The notes under the pieces were generated by a model. The model ran no database searches and was not told the origin of the DNA. It saw only the letters and a list, made by a program, of their open reading frames with translations. A program made the position numbers and the translations under genes. A stretch of DNA of 64,000 nucleotides. Source: VRUE01 sp963819755 (GTDB taxonomy: Bacteria > Actinomycetota > Thermoleophilia > Solirubrobacterales > 70-9). Numbering within the stretch: position 1 is the stretch's first letter; every line of letters starts with the position of its first letter. Positions 42,533-50,388 of this stretch are shown piece by piece. The stretch spans positions 1,612,001 through 1,676,000 of the forward strand of contig CAWFXB010000002.1 of NCBI GenBank assembly GCA_963819755.1, given 5' to 3'.

Positions 42533-43435
42533 ATGGAGATGGACGAGCAGCAGCAGGCGAGCGGTCCCTACATCAGCGAGGACGGGGCGACGATGGGCCG
42601 CGACTTCGTCATCCCCGGCGTCGACCCGACCGAGTCCGACCCCTACCGCTTCCACACCGGGCGCAAGCGCGACCACGGCAGCACCGACGCGATCGAGATC
42701 ATCAACCTGGTCAAGCAGTTCGGCCGGGCGCGGATCCTCAACGGGCTCAACCTCGGCCTCCCCGAAGATCAGGTCTCGATGGTGCTGGGCCCGTCGGGCA
42801 CCGGCAAGAGCGTCCTGATCAAGCACATCGTCGGGCTGCTCTACCCGGACTCGGGCGACGTGCTCGTGCACGGCGAATCGATTCCGGCGATGACCGACGA
42901 CGAACTCTTCGACGTGCGCAAAAAGTTCGGCCTGCTGTTCCAGGACGGGGCGCTCTTCGGCTCGATGAACATCTACGACAACACCGCCTTCCCGCTGCGT
43001 CAGCACACCGACAAAAGCGAGGAGGAGATCGGCGAGATCGTCAACCGGCGGCTCAAGGAGGTCGGCCTGATCGAGGCGATCTACAAGATGCCGAACGAGC
43101 TCTCGGGCGGCATGCGCAAGCGCGCCGGCTTCGCTCGCGCACTGGTGCTCGAACCGGCGATCGTGATGTTCGACGAGCCCGATTCCGGCCTCGACCCAGT
43201 CCGCACGGCGCTGCTCTGCGAGCTGATCCGCGAGGTCCACGCCGAGAACGGCGGCTGCTATCTGGTGATCAGCCACGACCTCAACACGGCCCGCCGGATC
43301 TCCGACTTCATTGCCGTCCTCTGGAACGGCAAAATCGTCGAGTCGGGCCCGAAAGAGGAACTCTTCGACTCGGAAAACCAGTTTGTGCATCAGTTCCTCA
43401 ATGCGGACGTGACTGGTCCGCTTTCGATGGATTGA
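42533..43435 (+). CDS. Mkl/MlaF-type ABC ATPase
   Basis: 300 residues. Walker A LGPSGTGKSVLIKHIVGL, Q-loop LLFQDGALFGSMNIYDN, signature NELSGGMRKRAGFARALVLEP, Walker B IVMFDEPDSGLDP, switch His in VISHDLN. An N-terminal extension of about 55 residues and the C-terminal FVHQFLNADVTGPLSMD tail are Mkl-like. It powers the two YrbE permeases. No MCE-domain gene follows in this window; instead a structured repeat and an RND exporter do. Confidence 0.93.
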   Translation: MEMDEQQQASGPYISEDGATMGRDFVIPGVDPTESDPYRFHTGRKRDHGSTDAIEIINLVKQFGRARILNGLNLGLPEDQVSMVLGPSGTGKSVLIKHIVGLLYPDSGDVLVHGESIPAMTDDELFDVRKKFGLLFQDGALFGSMNIYDNTAFPLRQHTDKSEEEIGEIVNRRLKEVGLIEAIYKMPNELSGGMRKRAGFARALVLEPAIVMFDEPDSGLDPVRTALLCELIREVHAENGGCYLVISHDLNTARRISDFIAVLWNGKIVESGPKEELFDSENQFVHQFLNADVTGPLSMD

Positions 43436-43443
43436 GCTCCCGG

Positions 43444-43588
43444 CGGGCGGGTCCTGGCATCGGGCGCGGGTGTCCTCGCGTTGCTGGGTTTTTCGCCTGC
43501 GGCGCTGGCGGTCGTCCGAGGTTGTGGGTGGGGCGAAAAAGAGGACGCCGCTGCCGCGAGGACACCCGCGCCCGATGCCACCCGCCCG
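43444..43588. repeat. Structured repeat element, copy 3
   Basis: Outer stem: 43444-43451 pairs with 43581-43588 (8 bp) and 43455-43480 pairs with 43555-43580 (26 bp), with a 3-nt bulge on the left only. Inner stem: TTTTTCGCC 43489-43497 with GGCGAAAAA 43532-43540. Short spacer 8 nt, long spacer 14 nt containing AGGACGCC, apical segment 34 nt. It is in the opposite sense to copies 1 and 2. It occupies nearly all of the gap between the ABC ATPase and the RND exporter. Confidence 0.85.
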
Positions 43589-43599
43589 AGGGAGGCTGA

Positions 43600-46176
43600 A
43601 TGGCAGCGATAGCCAGCTGGTCGGTTCGTCGTGCGAAGCTGATCCTTGCGTTCTGCTTGTTCCTGGCGGTTGGAGCTGGGGTGGTTGCTACGCAGCTGCC
43701 TACCGATGCCGCCACTAACACGCTGGTCGATTCGGATACCGCGAGCTACCAGGCAACGCAGCAGGTCAAGCGGGACTTCGGCGAAGAACCGGTGGTCATC
43801 CTCGCCGAGGGGGACCTGCAGCGCCTTGTCTTGACCTCGAATCTCGGACGCTTGCTGCGGCTCGAGGGTTGTCTCTCGGGCAAGGTGCCGAAGGGAGCCG
43901 AACCGATCCCCGGGCCTTGCGCCGAACTCGCTGAACAGGACCCGGTGCGCTCGATCGCCGGTCCGGCCACCTTCCTCAACGAGGCGGTGATTCAGATCCA
44001 GCGGCAGCTGAACCGGCTCGTCGCCACGGTTCCGCCCGCGCAGCTGCGCGAACTGCTGCTCGAAATAGCGGCGCGCTATGGGATCACCAGCGCGCCCAGC
44101 CTCTCCAACCCCAACTTCCTCGCCGCGATCGTCTTCGACCTGCACAAGTCCCGCGGGACCCCGAAGGCGCGCCTCTCCTACCTCTTCCCAAACAAGCACT
44201 CGGCTCAGATCATCTTGCGCTTACGATCCGACCTCAGCGAAGCCGAGCGCCACCAAGCAATAGAAACGATCAAGGCGATCGTCCACGATCCCGTGGTCCG
44301 TCCGGAGTGCAAGTTCAAGGGCAAGCCGGAACGTTGCTTCGAGCTGCACGGCGGCAACTTCGTCATTTCCGGAGTACCGGTCGTAATCGACGGGGTGACG
44401 CGGGCGCTCAAGGATGCGCTGCTGGTGCTGCTCGGGGTGGCATTGGTCGTTATGGCCCTGACCCTGATGCTCGTCTTCCGCTCCCGCTGGCGGCTGCTGC
44501 CGCTCGGCATCGCGCTGGCGGCGGCAGCTCTCACGTTCGGCCTCTTCGGGCTCGTCGGCGGCTCGCTAACGATGGCTTCAATCGCCGCCCTTCCCATTTT
44601 GGTCGGTCTCGCAGTCGATTACGCGATCCAGCTACAAGCTCGTTACGACGAGGCGATTGCGATTGGTGCGAGCCCCGGGGCCGACGCCGCTCGCCTCGCC
44701 GCATCTGGCGGCGGCCCCACGATCGCTATTGCTTGCCTGGCGACTGGCGCGGGCTTCCTGGCTCTTCAGCTTTCACCGACGCCGATGGTGCGCAGCTTTG
44801 GGCTGCTCCTGATCGTCGGTATCGCTATCGCCTTTGCGCTGGCGTTCATTGCGGGCTTTGCAGCGCTCAGCCTGCGTGGGGAGGCGGGAGCGCCGGGTCC
44901 CCCTCCGCGCGCTGGGTTTTTCGCCGGGCGGCTTGCGTCTCTCGCTGAGCGGGCGGGGCGAAAAACAGGACGCCGCGCGTCTCCGGGGGACCCGACACTC
45001 CCGCCTCTACTCCAGCGCGTTCTTGCAATGGCACAGGGGCACCCGATGCGGGTCCTTGGCATCGGACTTGCACTTGCAGTGATCGGTTGGGGCGTGGGGA
45101 CCCAGATCGAAACCCAGACCAATATCCAGGAGCTGGCGCCACAGAACGTGGAGGCCGTGCGCGAACTGAACGAGCTTCAAGACGCTACGGGGGTCTCCGG
45201 CGAGCTGGATGTGAGTGTCAAGGCCCCAGATCTCACGGATCCGGCGACGATTCAATGGATGGCCGCGTTCAAGCGCCGCGTTCTCAGGGCGGGCGGCTTT
45301 TCTGGCTCCAATCCAAGCTGCCAGGAGGCGGAAGTTTGCCCGGGCCCCGCCCTATCCGACTTCGTGACGGGAGGCGGCCTTACTACCGGCACGGAGGGAC
45401 CATTGACCCGACGCAGCATCCGCGCGGCCTTGGGTCAGATCCCCGCCTATGACTTGCGGCAGGTGACTACGGTCGATCCGAAGACCGGGCTGCCCGCCGG
45501 GACCGCGCTGCTGGGGTTCGGCATCCGCGCCCAGTCATTAGACGACCAGCAGGCACTGATCGATCGGATCCGTGACGAGATCGGGACGCCCGGTGAGAAG
45601 GGTGGGCCGCCTGCCGGGGTGGAGGTTGAGCTTGCTGGGTTGCCGGTGATCGCCGCCTCGGCTGCCTCCGATTTGTCGAGCAGTCGTTACCTGTTGACGT
45701 TGGTTGGTCTGGTCGCTGTGGCGCTGGTGCTGCTTCTGGTCTACCGCTCCTTCTCTCGCGCCCTGGTGCCGTTGGTGCCTATCGTGCTGGCAACCGGTTG
45801 GTCGGCACTTGTTCTCTGGCTGACGCGCGTTCCGCTCAACCCGATGTCGGCTGCGCTCGGGGCTTTGACGATCGCTATCGCCACCGAGTTCAGCGTGATC
45901 CTTGCTGCTCGCTTCCGCCAGGAGCGTCGGGCTGGGCGTGAGCTTGGGGTGGCATTGCATCAGGCGTACTCACGTACCGGCGCGGCCGTGCTGGCGTCGG
46001 GGGTGACGGCGATTGCCGGCTTCGCCGTGTTGATCGCCAGTGACGTCGGGATGCTGCGCCAGTTCGGCTTCGTCACCGTGATCGACCTCGCGGTCGCCCT
46101 GCTGGGCGTGATCGTGGCGCTGCCCGCGGCGCTCGTCTGGACGGAGGGCTGGGGGAGGGGAGGGGCGGAAAGGTGA
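43600..46176 (+). CDS. RND/MMPL-family lipid exporter (HpnN-like) with an in-frame repeat insertion
   Basis: 858 residues with two six-helix RND halves: VGLAVDYAIQLQARYDEA in the first and LTIAIATEFSVILAARFRQERRAG in the second, each preceded by a large external loop. The closest type is the HpnN-like (hopanoid) or MMPL exporters. Residues 428-470 (AGAPGPPPRAGFFAGRLASL onward) are encoded by structured repeat copy 4, located in the cytoplasmic link between halves, so the protein could still fold. ATG 43600 follows GGGAGG. The thioredoxin-like gene overlaps its stop by 4 nt. Confidence 0.9.
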   Translation: MAAIASWSVRRAKLILAFCLFLAVGAGVVATQLPTDAATNTLVDSDTASYQATQQVKRDFGEEPVVILAEGDLQRLVLTSNLGRLLRLEGCLSGKVPKGAEPIPGPCAELAEQDPVRSIAGPATFLNEAVIQIQRQLNRLVATVPPAQLRELLLEIAARYGITSAPSLSNPNFLAAIVFDLHKSRGTPKARLSYLFPNKHSAQIILRLRSDLSEAERHQAIETIKAIVHDPVVRPECKFKGKPERCFELHGGNFVISGVPVVIDGVTRALKDALLVLLGVALVVMALTLMLVFRSRWRLLPLGIALAAAALTFGLFGLVGGSLTMASIAALPILVGLAVDYAIQLQARYDEAIAIGASPGADAARLAASGGGPTIAIACLATGAGFLALQLSPTPMVRSFGLLLIVGIAIAFALAFIAGFAALSLRGEAGAPGPPPRAGFFAGRLASLAERAGRKTGRRASPGDPTLPPLLQRVLAMAQGHPMRVLGIGLALAVIGWGVGTQIETQTNIQELAPQNVEAVRELNELQDATGVSGELDVSVKAPDLTDPATIQWMAAFKRRVLRAGGFSGSNPSCQEAEVCPGPALSDFVTGGGLTTGTEGPLTRRSIRAALGQIPAYDLRQVTTVDPKTGLPAGTALLGFGIRAQSLDDQQALIDRIRDEIGTPGEKGGPPAGVEVELAGLPVIAASAASDLSSSRYLLTLVGLVAVALVLLLVYRSFSRALVPLVPIVLATGWSALVLWLTRVPLNPMSAALGALTIAIATEFSVILAARFRQERRAGRELGVALHQAYSRTGAAVLASGVTAIAGFAVLIASDVGMLRQFGFVTVIDLAVALLGVIVALPAALVWTEGWGRGGAER
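44881..45007. repeat. Structured repeat element, copy 4 (inside the RND exporter CDS)
   Basis: Outer stem: 44881-44890 with 44998-45007 (10 bp) and 44894-44903 with 44985-44994 (10 bp), separated by a 3-nt internal loop with one pair. Inner stem: TTTTTCGCC 44917-44925 with GGCGAAAAA 44957-44965. CAGGACGCC follows the inner stem, as in copy 3. Apical segment 31 nt. The coding frame passes through it without a stop. Confidence 0.8.
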
Positions 46177-46829
46177 GGGACCGCTACTCGATCCTGGTCG
46201 GCCTCCTCTTCGTCGCGATCGTCGCGGTGGCGCTGATCCACGGGGTCCCTGGCGGCGGTGGCACGCTCGGGCTCGACAAGCAGCCGGCCCGCTGGGCGCT
46301 GCCCGAGTTCGCCGTCCCGGTGGCCGCCGGCAAGCTCGAAGGCGATGCCAACATCGCCCAGGACGACTGCTCGGCGGGGGAGCTGCCCTGTCCCCCGGAC
46401 TCCCGCCGCTCACCTGCCTGCCGGGTTCGCACGCCCGGGGCGATCCGTGTCTGCGACCTCTTTGACCGGCCCTCGGTGATCTCTTTCTGGTTCAGCAAGG
46501 GGGGCGACGATTGCGTCGTCCAGCAGGACGTCGTCAGCCAGGTCTACTCGCGCTACCGTGGACGCGTGAACTTCCTCTCGCTGGACATTCGCGATGACCG
46601 TGAAACCGTCCGCGGGCTGATCCGCGGTCGCGGCTGGAAGATGCCTGTCGGCTACGACCGCGACGGGGCCGTCGGCGGCCTCTATCGCGTCGGTGGCTGC
46701 CCGACGTTCGCCTATGTCTATCCCGGCGGGACGCTGGAGAGCGCCAGCATCGGCAAGCTCGACGTGAGCGGGTTGAGCGAACGGATCGAGCGGCTGTTGA
46801 GTGCCAGCCGCACCGCGGGGGCGAGCTGA
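46173..46829 (+). CDS. Thioredoxin-fold membrane-anchored protein
   Basis: 218 residues. One N-terminal helix (ILVGLLFVAIVAVALI) anchors a thioredoxin/AhpC-like domain: VISFWFSKGGDDCVVQQDVV in the active-site position has one Cys instead of CxxC, and GGCPTFAYVYPGG gives the cis-Pro loop. Several other Cys (DDCSAGELPC, ACRVRT, IRVCD) may form disulfides. A redox or chaperone role outside the membrane is likely. GTG 46173 lies within AGGTGAGG overlapping the exporter stop, so they are coupled. Confidence 0.8.
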   Translation: MRDRYSILVGLLFVAIVAVALIHGVPGGGGTLGLDKQPARWALPEFAVPVAAGKLEGDANIAQDDCSAGELPCPPDSRRSPACRVRTPGAIRVCDLFDRPSVISFWFSKGGDDCVVQQDVVSQVYSRYRGRVNFLSLDIRDDRETVRGLIRGRGWKMPVGYDRDGAVGGLYRVGGCPTFAYVYPGGTLESASIGKLDVSGLSERIERLLSASRTAGAS

Positions 46830-46830
46830 A

Positions 46831-47502
46831 GTGGGTGCTGGGGCGGTTGGCTCGGACCTGGGCCGGGAGCCCGCGCCGGCCTTTGGCTGGGTGGCTCCCC
46901 ACGTCGCCGCCGAGTTCCCCGGGCTGGGGATCTCCTGGATCGAGTTGGATGGCCGCCCCGGGCGCAGCCCCCGCCCGGTCGAGCGCCGCCTCAGCGAGAC
47001 CTCGGACCGCTTCTACGGGGCGCACGCGATCCACCTGCGCGAACGGCCGATCCCCTGGGCCTACCGCGTCTTCTTCCGTCAGATAGGCCTCGACCCCGAC
47101 CGCACCCGGACTCCAGTTGAGCAACTCGCCATCGATCGCCTCCAGGACGGCGGCTTCAAAACCCACGGCCTGCCTGTCGACGCGCTGACCATCGCCACGG
47201 TGGAGACCGGGATCGCGCTTCGTGCCTTCGACGCCGGGCAGCTCGAAGGGGCGCTCTGCATCCGCGACTCGGCGCCTGGGGAGTCACTGGAGGGCCGGCC
47301 GGGAGAGCTTTCGCACGGGACCCTGGTGATCGCCGACGAGCGTGGTCCGGCCGGGCTGCTCTTCGGAGCCACCGGCGAGGGTCGCGACGTCAGCCGCGCC
47401 ACCCGTCGCATAGCAATCGCCGCCATCCAGGTCGACGGCGTCCCACAGATCGCCGTAGACGAGGCCCTCTGGATGGTTGCCACAACGCTACGGGCGGCCT
47501 GA
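46831..47502 (+). CDS. B3/B4 tRNA-binding-domain protein
   Basis: 223 residues. The region from FYGAHAIHLRERPIPWAYRVFFRQIGLDPDRTRTPVEQLAIDRLQDGGF through LVIADERGPAGLLFGATGEGRDVS matches the B3/B4 domain found in phenylalanyl-tRNA synthetase beta and in free-standing proteins that may edit misacylated tRNA. GTG 46831 lies 1 nt after the upstream stop. It is the third gene of the exporter operon, although a functional link is not evident. Confidence 0.85.
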   Translation: MGAGAVGSDLGREPAPAFGWVAPHVAAEFPGLGISWIELDGRPGRSPRPVERRLSETSDRFYGAHAIHLRERPIPWAYRVFFRQIGLDPDRTRTPVEQLAIDRLQDGGFKTHGLPVDALTIATVETGIALRAFDAGQLEGALCIRDSAPGESLEGRPGELSHGTLVIADERGPAGLLFGATGEGRDVSRATRRIAIAAIQVDGVPQIAVDEALWMVATTLRAA

Positions 47503-47563
47503 CAGGCTCTTAACGCGACGATTGCTATCCGGTCGGCGCATTGATTTACACTCGTCTTGGGCT

Positions 47564-48253
47564 ATGCCGGATCTGCTCGACCGAGACAGACGCACTGCGC
47601 TTCGCATAGGCGGCGACGAGCGGCTCGCCAGGGTCGAGCTGCGGCGTCAGATCGGCCGTCTCGAGGCACAGCTCGGCTCACTCTTTGCCGATGCCTTCCC
47701 CCGTGTCGAGATCGACGCCGGCATCGGTGCCCTCTCGAGCGAGCCGCGGACGCTGGGTCTCGGCGATCTCGAGGCCATCCGCGACTCGCTCGCGACCCGG
47801 ATTGGCGCCGCGCGGCATCGGCTGCAGGATCGGGCCGAGCTCGAGACCCGCAACCGCGAGCTGCTGGAGCATATGCTGACCACGCCAGCCGAGCACAAGT
47901 GGCTGCGGATCTCACGCGCCGACGTCGGCGAGCCGGGTTGCGGCCACTGGCATTCCCGCCCGCGCCTCGGTCCGCTCGGCATGCTGATGGGCTGGTGGCG
48001 GGTCAAGGTCTCCTCCGGATGCCCGTTATCCGGGCGGCTTGCGGCCGTTGAGCGAGAAACCCAAGGGCAGCAAGCGAGCTCCACGCGCCGACGATCGTCC
48101 GCCGGCACCGTGGGGCTCGTTCCCCCTCGCCGAGCTGAGCGTGCTCGCCGGCATCATCGCCCTGGTGGCCGGGGTCGTGAGCAAGAGCCCGACGACGGTC
48201 GGCGCCGGCGTCGTCCTCGCCACCCTGGGCGGGCTCAAGGTCTCCGCCCGTGA
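47564..48253 (+). CDS. Unknown helical protein with a Cys/His-rich end; 3' end doubtful
   Basis: Up to 229 residues. The first 150 are helical (RVELRRQIGRLEAQLGSLFADAFP, AELETRNRELLEHMLTTPAEHKWLRI) and end in GCGHWHSRPRLGPLGMLMGWWRVKVSSGCPL, which looks like a finished metal-binding or membrane-proximal tail. The following 70 residues (VERETQGQQASSTRRRSS onward) are low-complexity and lie out of frame over the start of the next gene. A lost stop or a frameshift near 48015-48035 would explain this. ATG 47564 is the start. Confidence 0.55.
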   Translation: MPDLLDRDRRTALRIGGDERLARVELRRQIGRLEAQLGSLFADAFPRVEIDAGIGALSSEPRTLGLGDLEAIRDSLATRIGAARHRLQDRAELETRNRELLEHMLTTPAEHKWLRISRADVGEPGCGHWHSRPRLGPLGMLMGWWRVKVSSGCPLSGRLAAVERETQGQQASSTRRRSSAGTVGLVPPRRAERARRHHRPGGRGREQEPDDGRRRRRPRHPGRAQGLRP

Positions 48254-48467
48254 GCACTTCGCCGGCTACCGCTCACACACGACCCTTCTGGCCGGCACCG
48301 TCTTCGTCATCGTCACCGGCGCCCTCTTCTACCTAGCCGGACTGGTCCTGGCCATCTGCCTAGCCAGCGGCGCCGCAGCCTTCGCCCTCTCCTTCTATTT
48401 CTTGCGCCGCGCCTTCCAAAAGGCCTCGGGCGGCCTCTCCTTCAAGGCCGGCGGCCTCAGGGGCTGA
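48039..48467 (+). CDS. Small membrane protein of unknown function
   Basis: 142 residues with three or four hydrophobic helices (LSVLAGIIALVAGVVSK, TTLLAGTVFVIVTGALFYLAGLVLAI) and a basic, proline-rich N-terminus. TTG 48039 is the only upstream start; the 215-nt overlap with the preceding frame makes either this start or the preceding end wrong. No family recognised. Confidence 0.55.
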   Translation: MRPLSEKPKGSKRAPRADDRPPAPWGSFPLAELSVLAGIIALVAGVVSKSPTTVGAGVVLATLGGLKVSAREHFAGYRSHTTLLAGTVFVIVTGALFYLAGLVLAICLASGAAAFALSFYFLRRAFQKASGGLSFKAGGLRG

Positions 48468-48477
48468 GCAGCCCTCG

Positions 48478-48840
48478 TCAGACGAGGACTGCTTCGCGCG
48501 AACGCGAACCGAGCGCGGAGGTCAGCAGCGCCCGCTGGCGCGGCGTAAGCGTCCCGATCCGCTTGTTCTCACTCAGCGCAACGGCCTGAAGAAGCTTGCG
48601 GGCACGAGTCCGGCCCCAGCGGCGCTGGCTGGTCAGCAGCTCGGCCAGGGTCATGCTCTCGGTCTCCCACGGGCAGTCCCGGATCACCTCGGCGACGTCC
48701 ACCTCGCCCCGTCCGATCGATCGCTTCAGCTCCGCTCTGGCGAGCCGCACCCGGTTGGCGCGGGCCAAGGCCTGCATATGTTGCGGCGTCCGCACCGGGG
48801 TCGGGCTTGGCGAGGCAGGGGCGATCGAAACGGCTTCCAC
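48478..48840 (-). CDS. mihF: Integration host factor, actinobacterial type (mIHF-like)
   Basis: 120 residues. ALARANRVRLARAELKRSIGRGEVDVAEVIRDCP is the N-terminal helix-loop and LAELLTSQRRWGRTRARKLLQAV the H2TH-like DNA-binding part of actinobacterial IHF, which bends and compacts DNA and supports phage integration. GTG 48840 is chosen over ATG 48855 because the 15 extra bases contain GGAGGAG at ribosome-site distance from the GTG. No other nucleoid gene is adjacent. Confidence 0.85.
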   Translation of the reverse strand: MEAVSIAPASPSPTPVRTPQHMQALARANRVRLARAELKRSIGRGEVDVAEVIRDCPWETESMTLAELLTSQRRWGRTRARKLLQAVALSENKRIGTLTPRQRALLTSALGSRSREAVLV

Positions 48841-49048
48841 AGGGGCTCCTCCCATAGGGGGTATTGACTGGTTTCATGCACCGGGCCGGCACTTCCTTGC
48901 CCGGTCGAGTTGAACTGACTGCGCCGCGTCCTCCTGACCCGGATGCGCGGCGAGGTCGCAAGCTACGCGCTGGAGGCGGCGAGCGTCAACCCGAACTCAG
49001 CGATGAGCCCCCGGCGCGGTCGCTAAGAGCATCTTTTTCTCGCTGCAT

Positions 49049-49076
49049 CCGCCTTGTCCAATTCTGGACAAGGCGG
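49049..49076. terminator. Hairpin downstream of the SPT-like gene
   Basis: CCGCCTTGTCC (49049-49059) pairs perfectly with GGACAAGGCGG (49066-49076) around AATTCT. No U-tract follows on either strand, so it may be a Rho-aided or simply protective hairpin. The rest of 48856-49107 (252 bp) shows nothing else I can support. Confidence 0.5.
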
Positions 49077-49107
49077 AAACTACCCCCACAGGGGGATGCA
49101 TAGCCAC

Positions 49108-50364
49108 TCACGTACGCGGAAGCTCAGGGAAGTCCTTGATGGTCCGGGCGATTGTCTCCAGGGCGCGGTCGAGGTGCTCGCGCTCGTGGGTCGCCATCAG
49201 GCTGGTGCGGAGCAGGGCGCCGCCCGGCGGAACAGCGGGATGGATCGCGACGTTGGTGTAGACGCCGGCGTCGAAGAGCGCCTTCCAGAGCAGCACCGCC
49301 TGCCAGTCGTCGCCGACCATTACCGGGACGACAGGCGTGGTGGCGGTCGAGCCATCGGGCAGCGTGCCCGGCTCGACCACCTTCAGGCCGAGGTCGCGCA
49401 GTCCCTCGCGCAGGTACTCGGCGTTGCCGAGCAGACGCTCGAACAGCTGCGGGCCCTCGGCGCGGATCACGCGCAGGGCCGCCAGTGCGGCCCCGACCGC
49501 CGCCGGTACCGCCGATGCGCTGAAGATGAAGGAGCGCGAGGAGATCCGCAGGTACTCGATCACGTCGGCGGGACCGGCGATGAAGCCGCCGCAGGAGGCG
49601 AGGCTCTTGGAGAAGGTCCCCATCCGCAGGTCGACCTCGTCCTCCAGCCCGAACAGCTCGCATGCGCCGGCGCCGCGCGCGCCGAGCACGCCGGCCCCGT
49701 GCGCCTCGTCGACCATCAGCCGCGCCCCGTGCCCGCGGCAGAGCTCGACGATCCGCGGCAGGTCGCAGACGTCGCCCTCCATCGAGAAGACCCCGTCGAC
49801 GACGACGAGCACCCCGCCGCCGTCCTCGCCCGCCCGCTGCAGCATCTTCTCCAGCTTGTCCATGCGGTTGTGGCGGAAGGGACGCAGCTTCGCCCCGGAG
49901 AGCTTGCAGCCGTCGAGGATCGACGCATGGTCGCCGGAGTCGCAGACCACGGTGTCGCCCGGCCCGACGATGGCGCCCAGACAGCCGACGTTCGCCTGGT
50001 ATCCGGTGGTGAATGCCAGCGCATCCTCGGTTCCCATCCAGGCGGTGATCTCACCCTCGAGCTCGACGTGGAGAGGCGTCGTGCCGTTCATGAAGCGCGA
50101 GCCGGTCAGCGCGGTTCCGTACTCGTCCAGCGCCTCCCGAGCGCCCCGCCTCACTCGCTCGTCGCCGGTCAGGCCGAGGTAGTTGTTGGAGCCGAGCATC
50201 ACCACCTCGTGACCCTCGACCTCCATGACCGGCCCGGCCTCGGACTCGATCAGGCGGAAGTAGGGAAGGAGATCGTGCTGCTTGGCTGCTTCGAGCTGCT
50301 CGAGCCGATCGTGGCTGCGGGCCTTCTCGAAGACGTCGACGGGGGCCTTCGCGGTTTCGCTCAT
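49108..50364 (-). CDS. Serine palmitoyltransferase-like alpha-oxoamine synthase
   Basis: 418 residues, PLP-dependent. EVVMLGSNNYLGLTGDERV, GTALTGSRFMNGTTPLHVELE, DHASILDGCKLSG, VDEAHGAGVLG and the PLP-Lys motif GTFSKSLASCGGFIAG. GSRFxNGT and GTFSKS-SCGG fit serine palmitoyltransferases better than KBL (GTLGKALGG) or BioF (GTLGKAFG). It would join serine and an acyl thioester to make 3-oxo-sphinganine, the first sphingolipid step. Divergent, 24 bp away, is a GNAT-type protein. Assignment to SPT rather than a close relative remains an inference. Confidence 0.8.
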   Translation of the reverse strand: MSETAKAPVDVFEKARSHDRLEQLEAAKQHDLLPYFRLIESEAGPVMEVEGHEVVMLGSNNYLGLTGDERVRRGAREALDEYGTALTGSRFMNGTTPLHVELEGEITAWMGTEDALAFTTGYQANVGCLGAIVGPGDTVVCDSGDHASILDGCKLSGAKLRPFRHNRMDKLEKMLQRAGEDGGGVLVVVDGVFSMEGDVCDLPRIVELCRGHGARLMVDEAHGAGVLGARGAGACELFGLEDEVDLRMGTFSKSLASCGGFIAGPADVIEYLRISSRSFIFSASAVPAAVGAALAALRVIRAEGPQLFERLLGNAEYLREGLRDLGLKVVEPGTLPDGSTATTPVVPVMVGDDWQAVLLWKALFDAGVYTNVAIHPAVPPGGALLRTSLMATHEREHLDRALETIARTIKDFPELPRT

Positions 50365-50388
50365 GCCCAGAGTGTAGGTTCCGCTTCC

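Noticed and set aside
48620..48640. TGGCTGGTCAGC inside the integration host factor gene as an operator
   Set aside because: Only a partial match and it is inside coding sequence; probably chance in GC-rich DNA.
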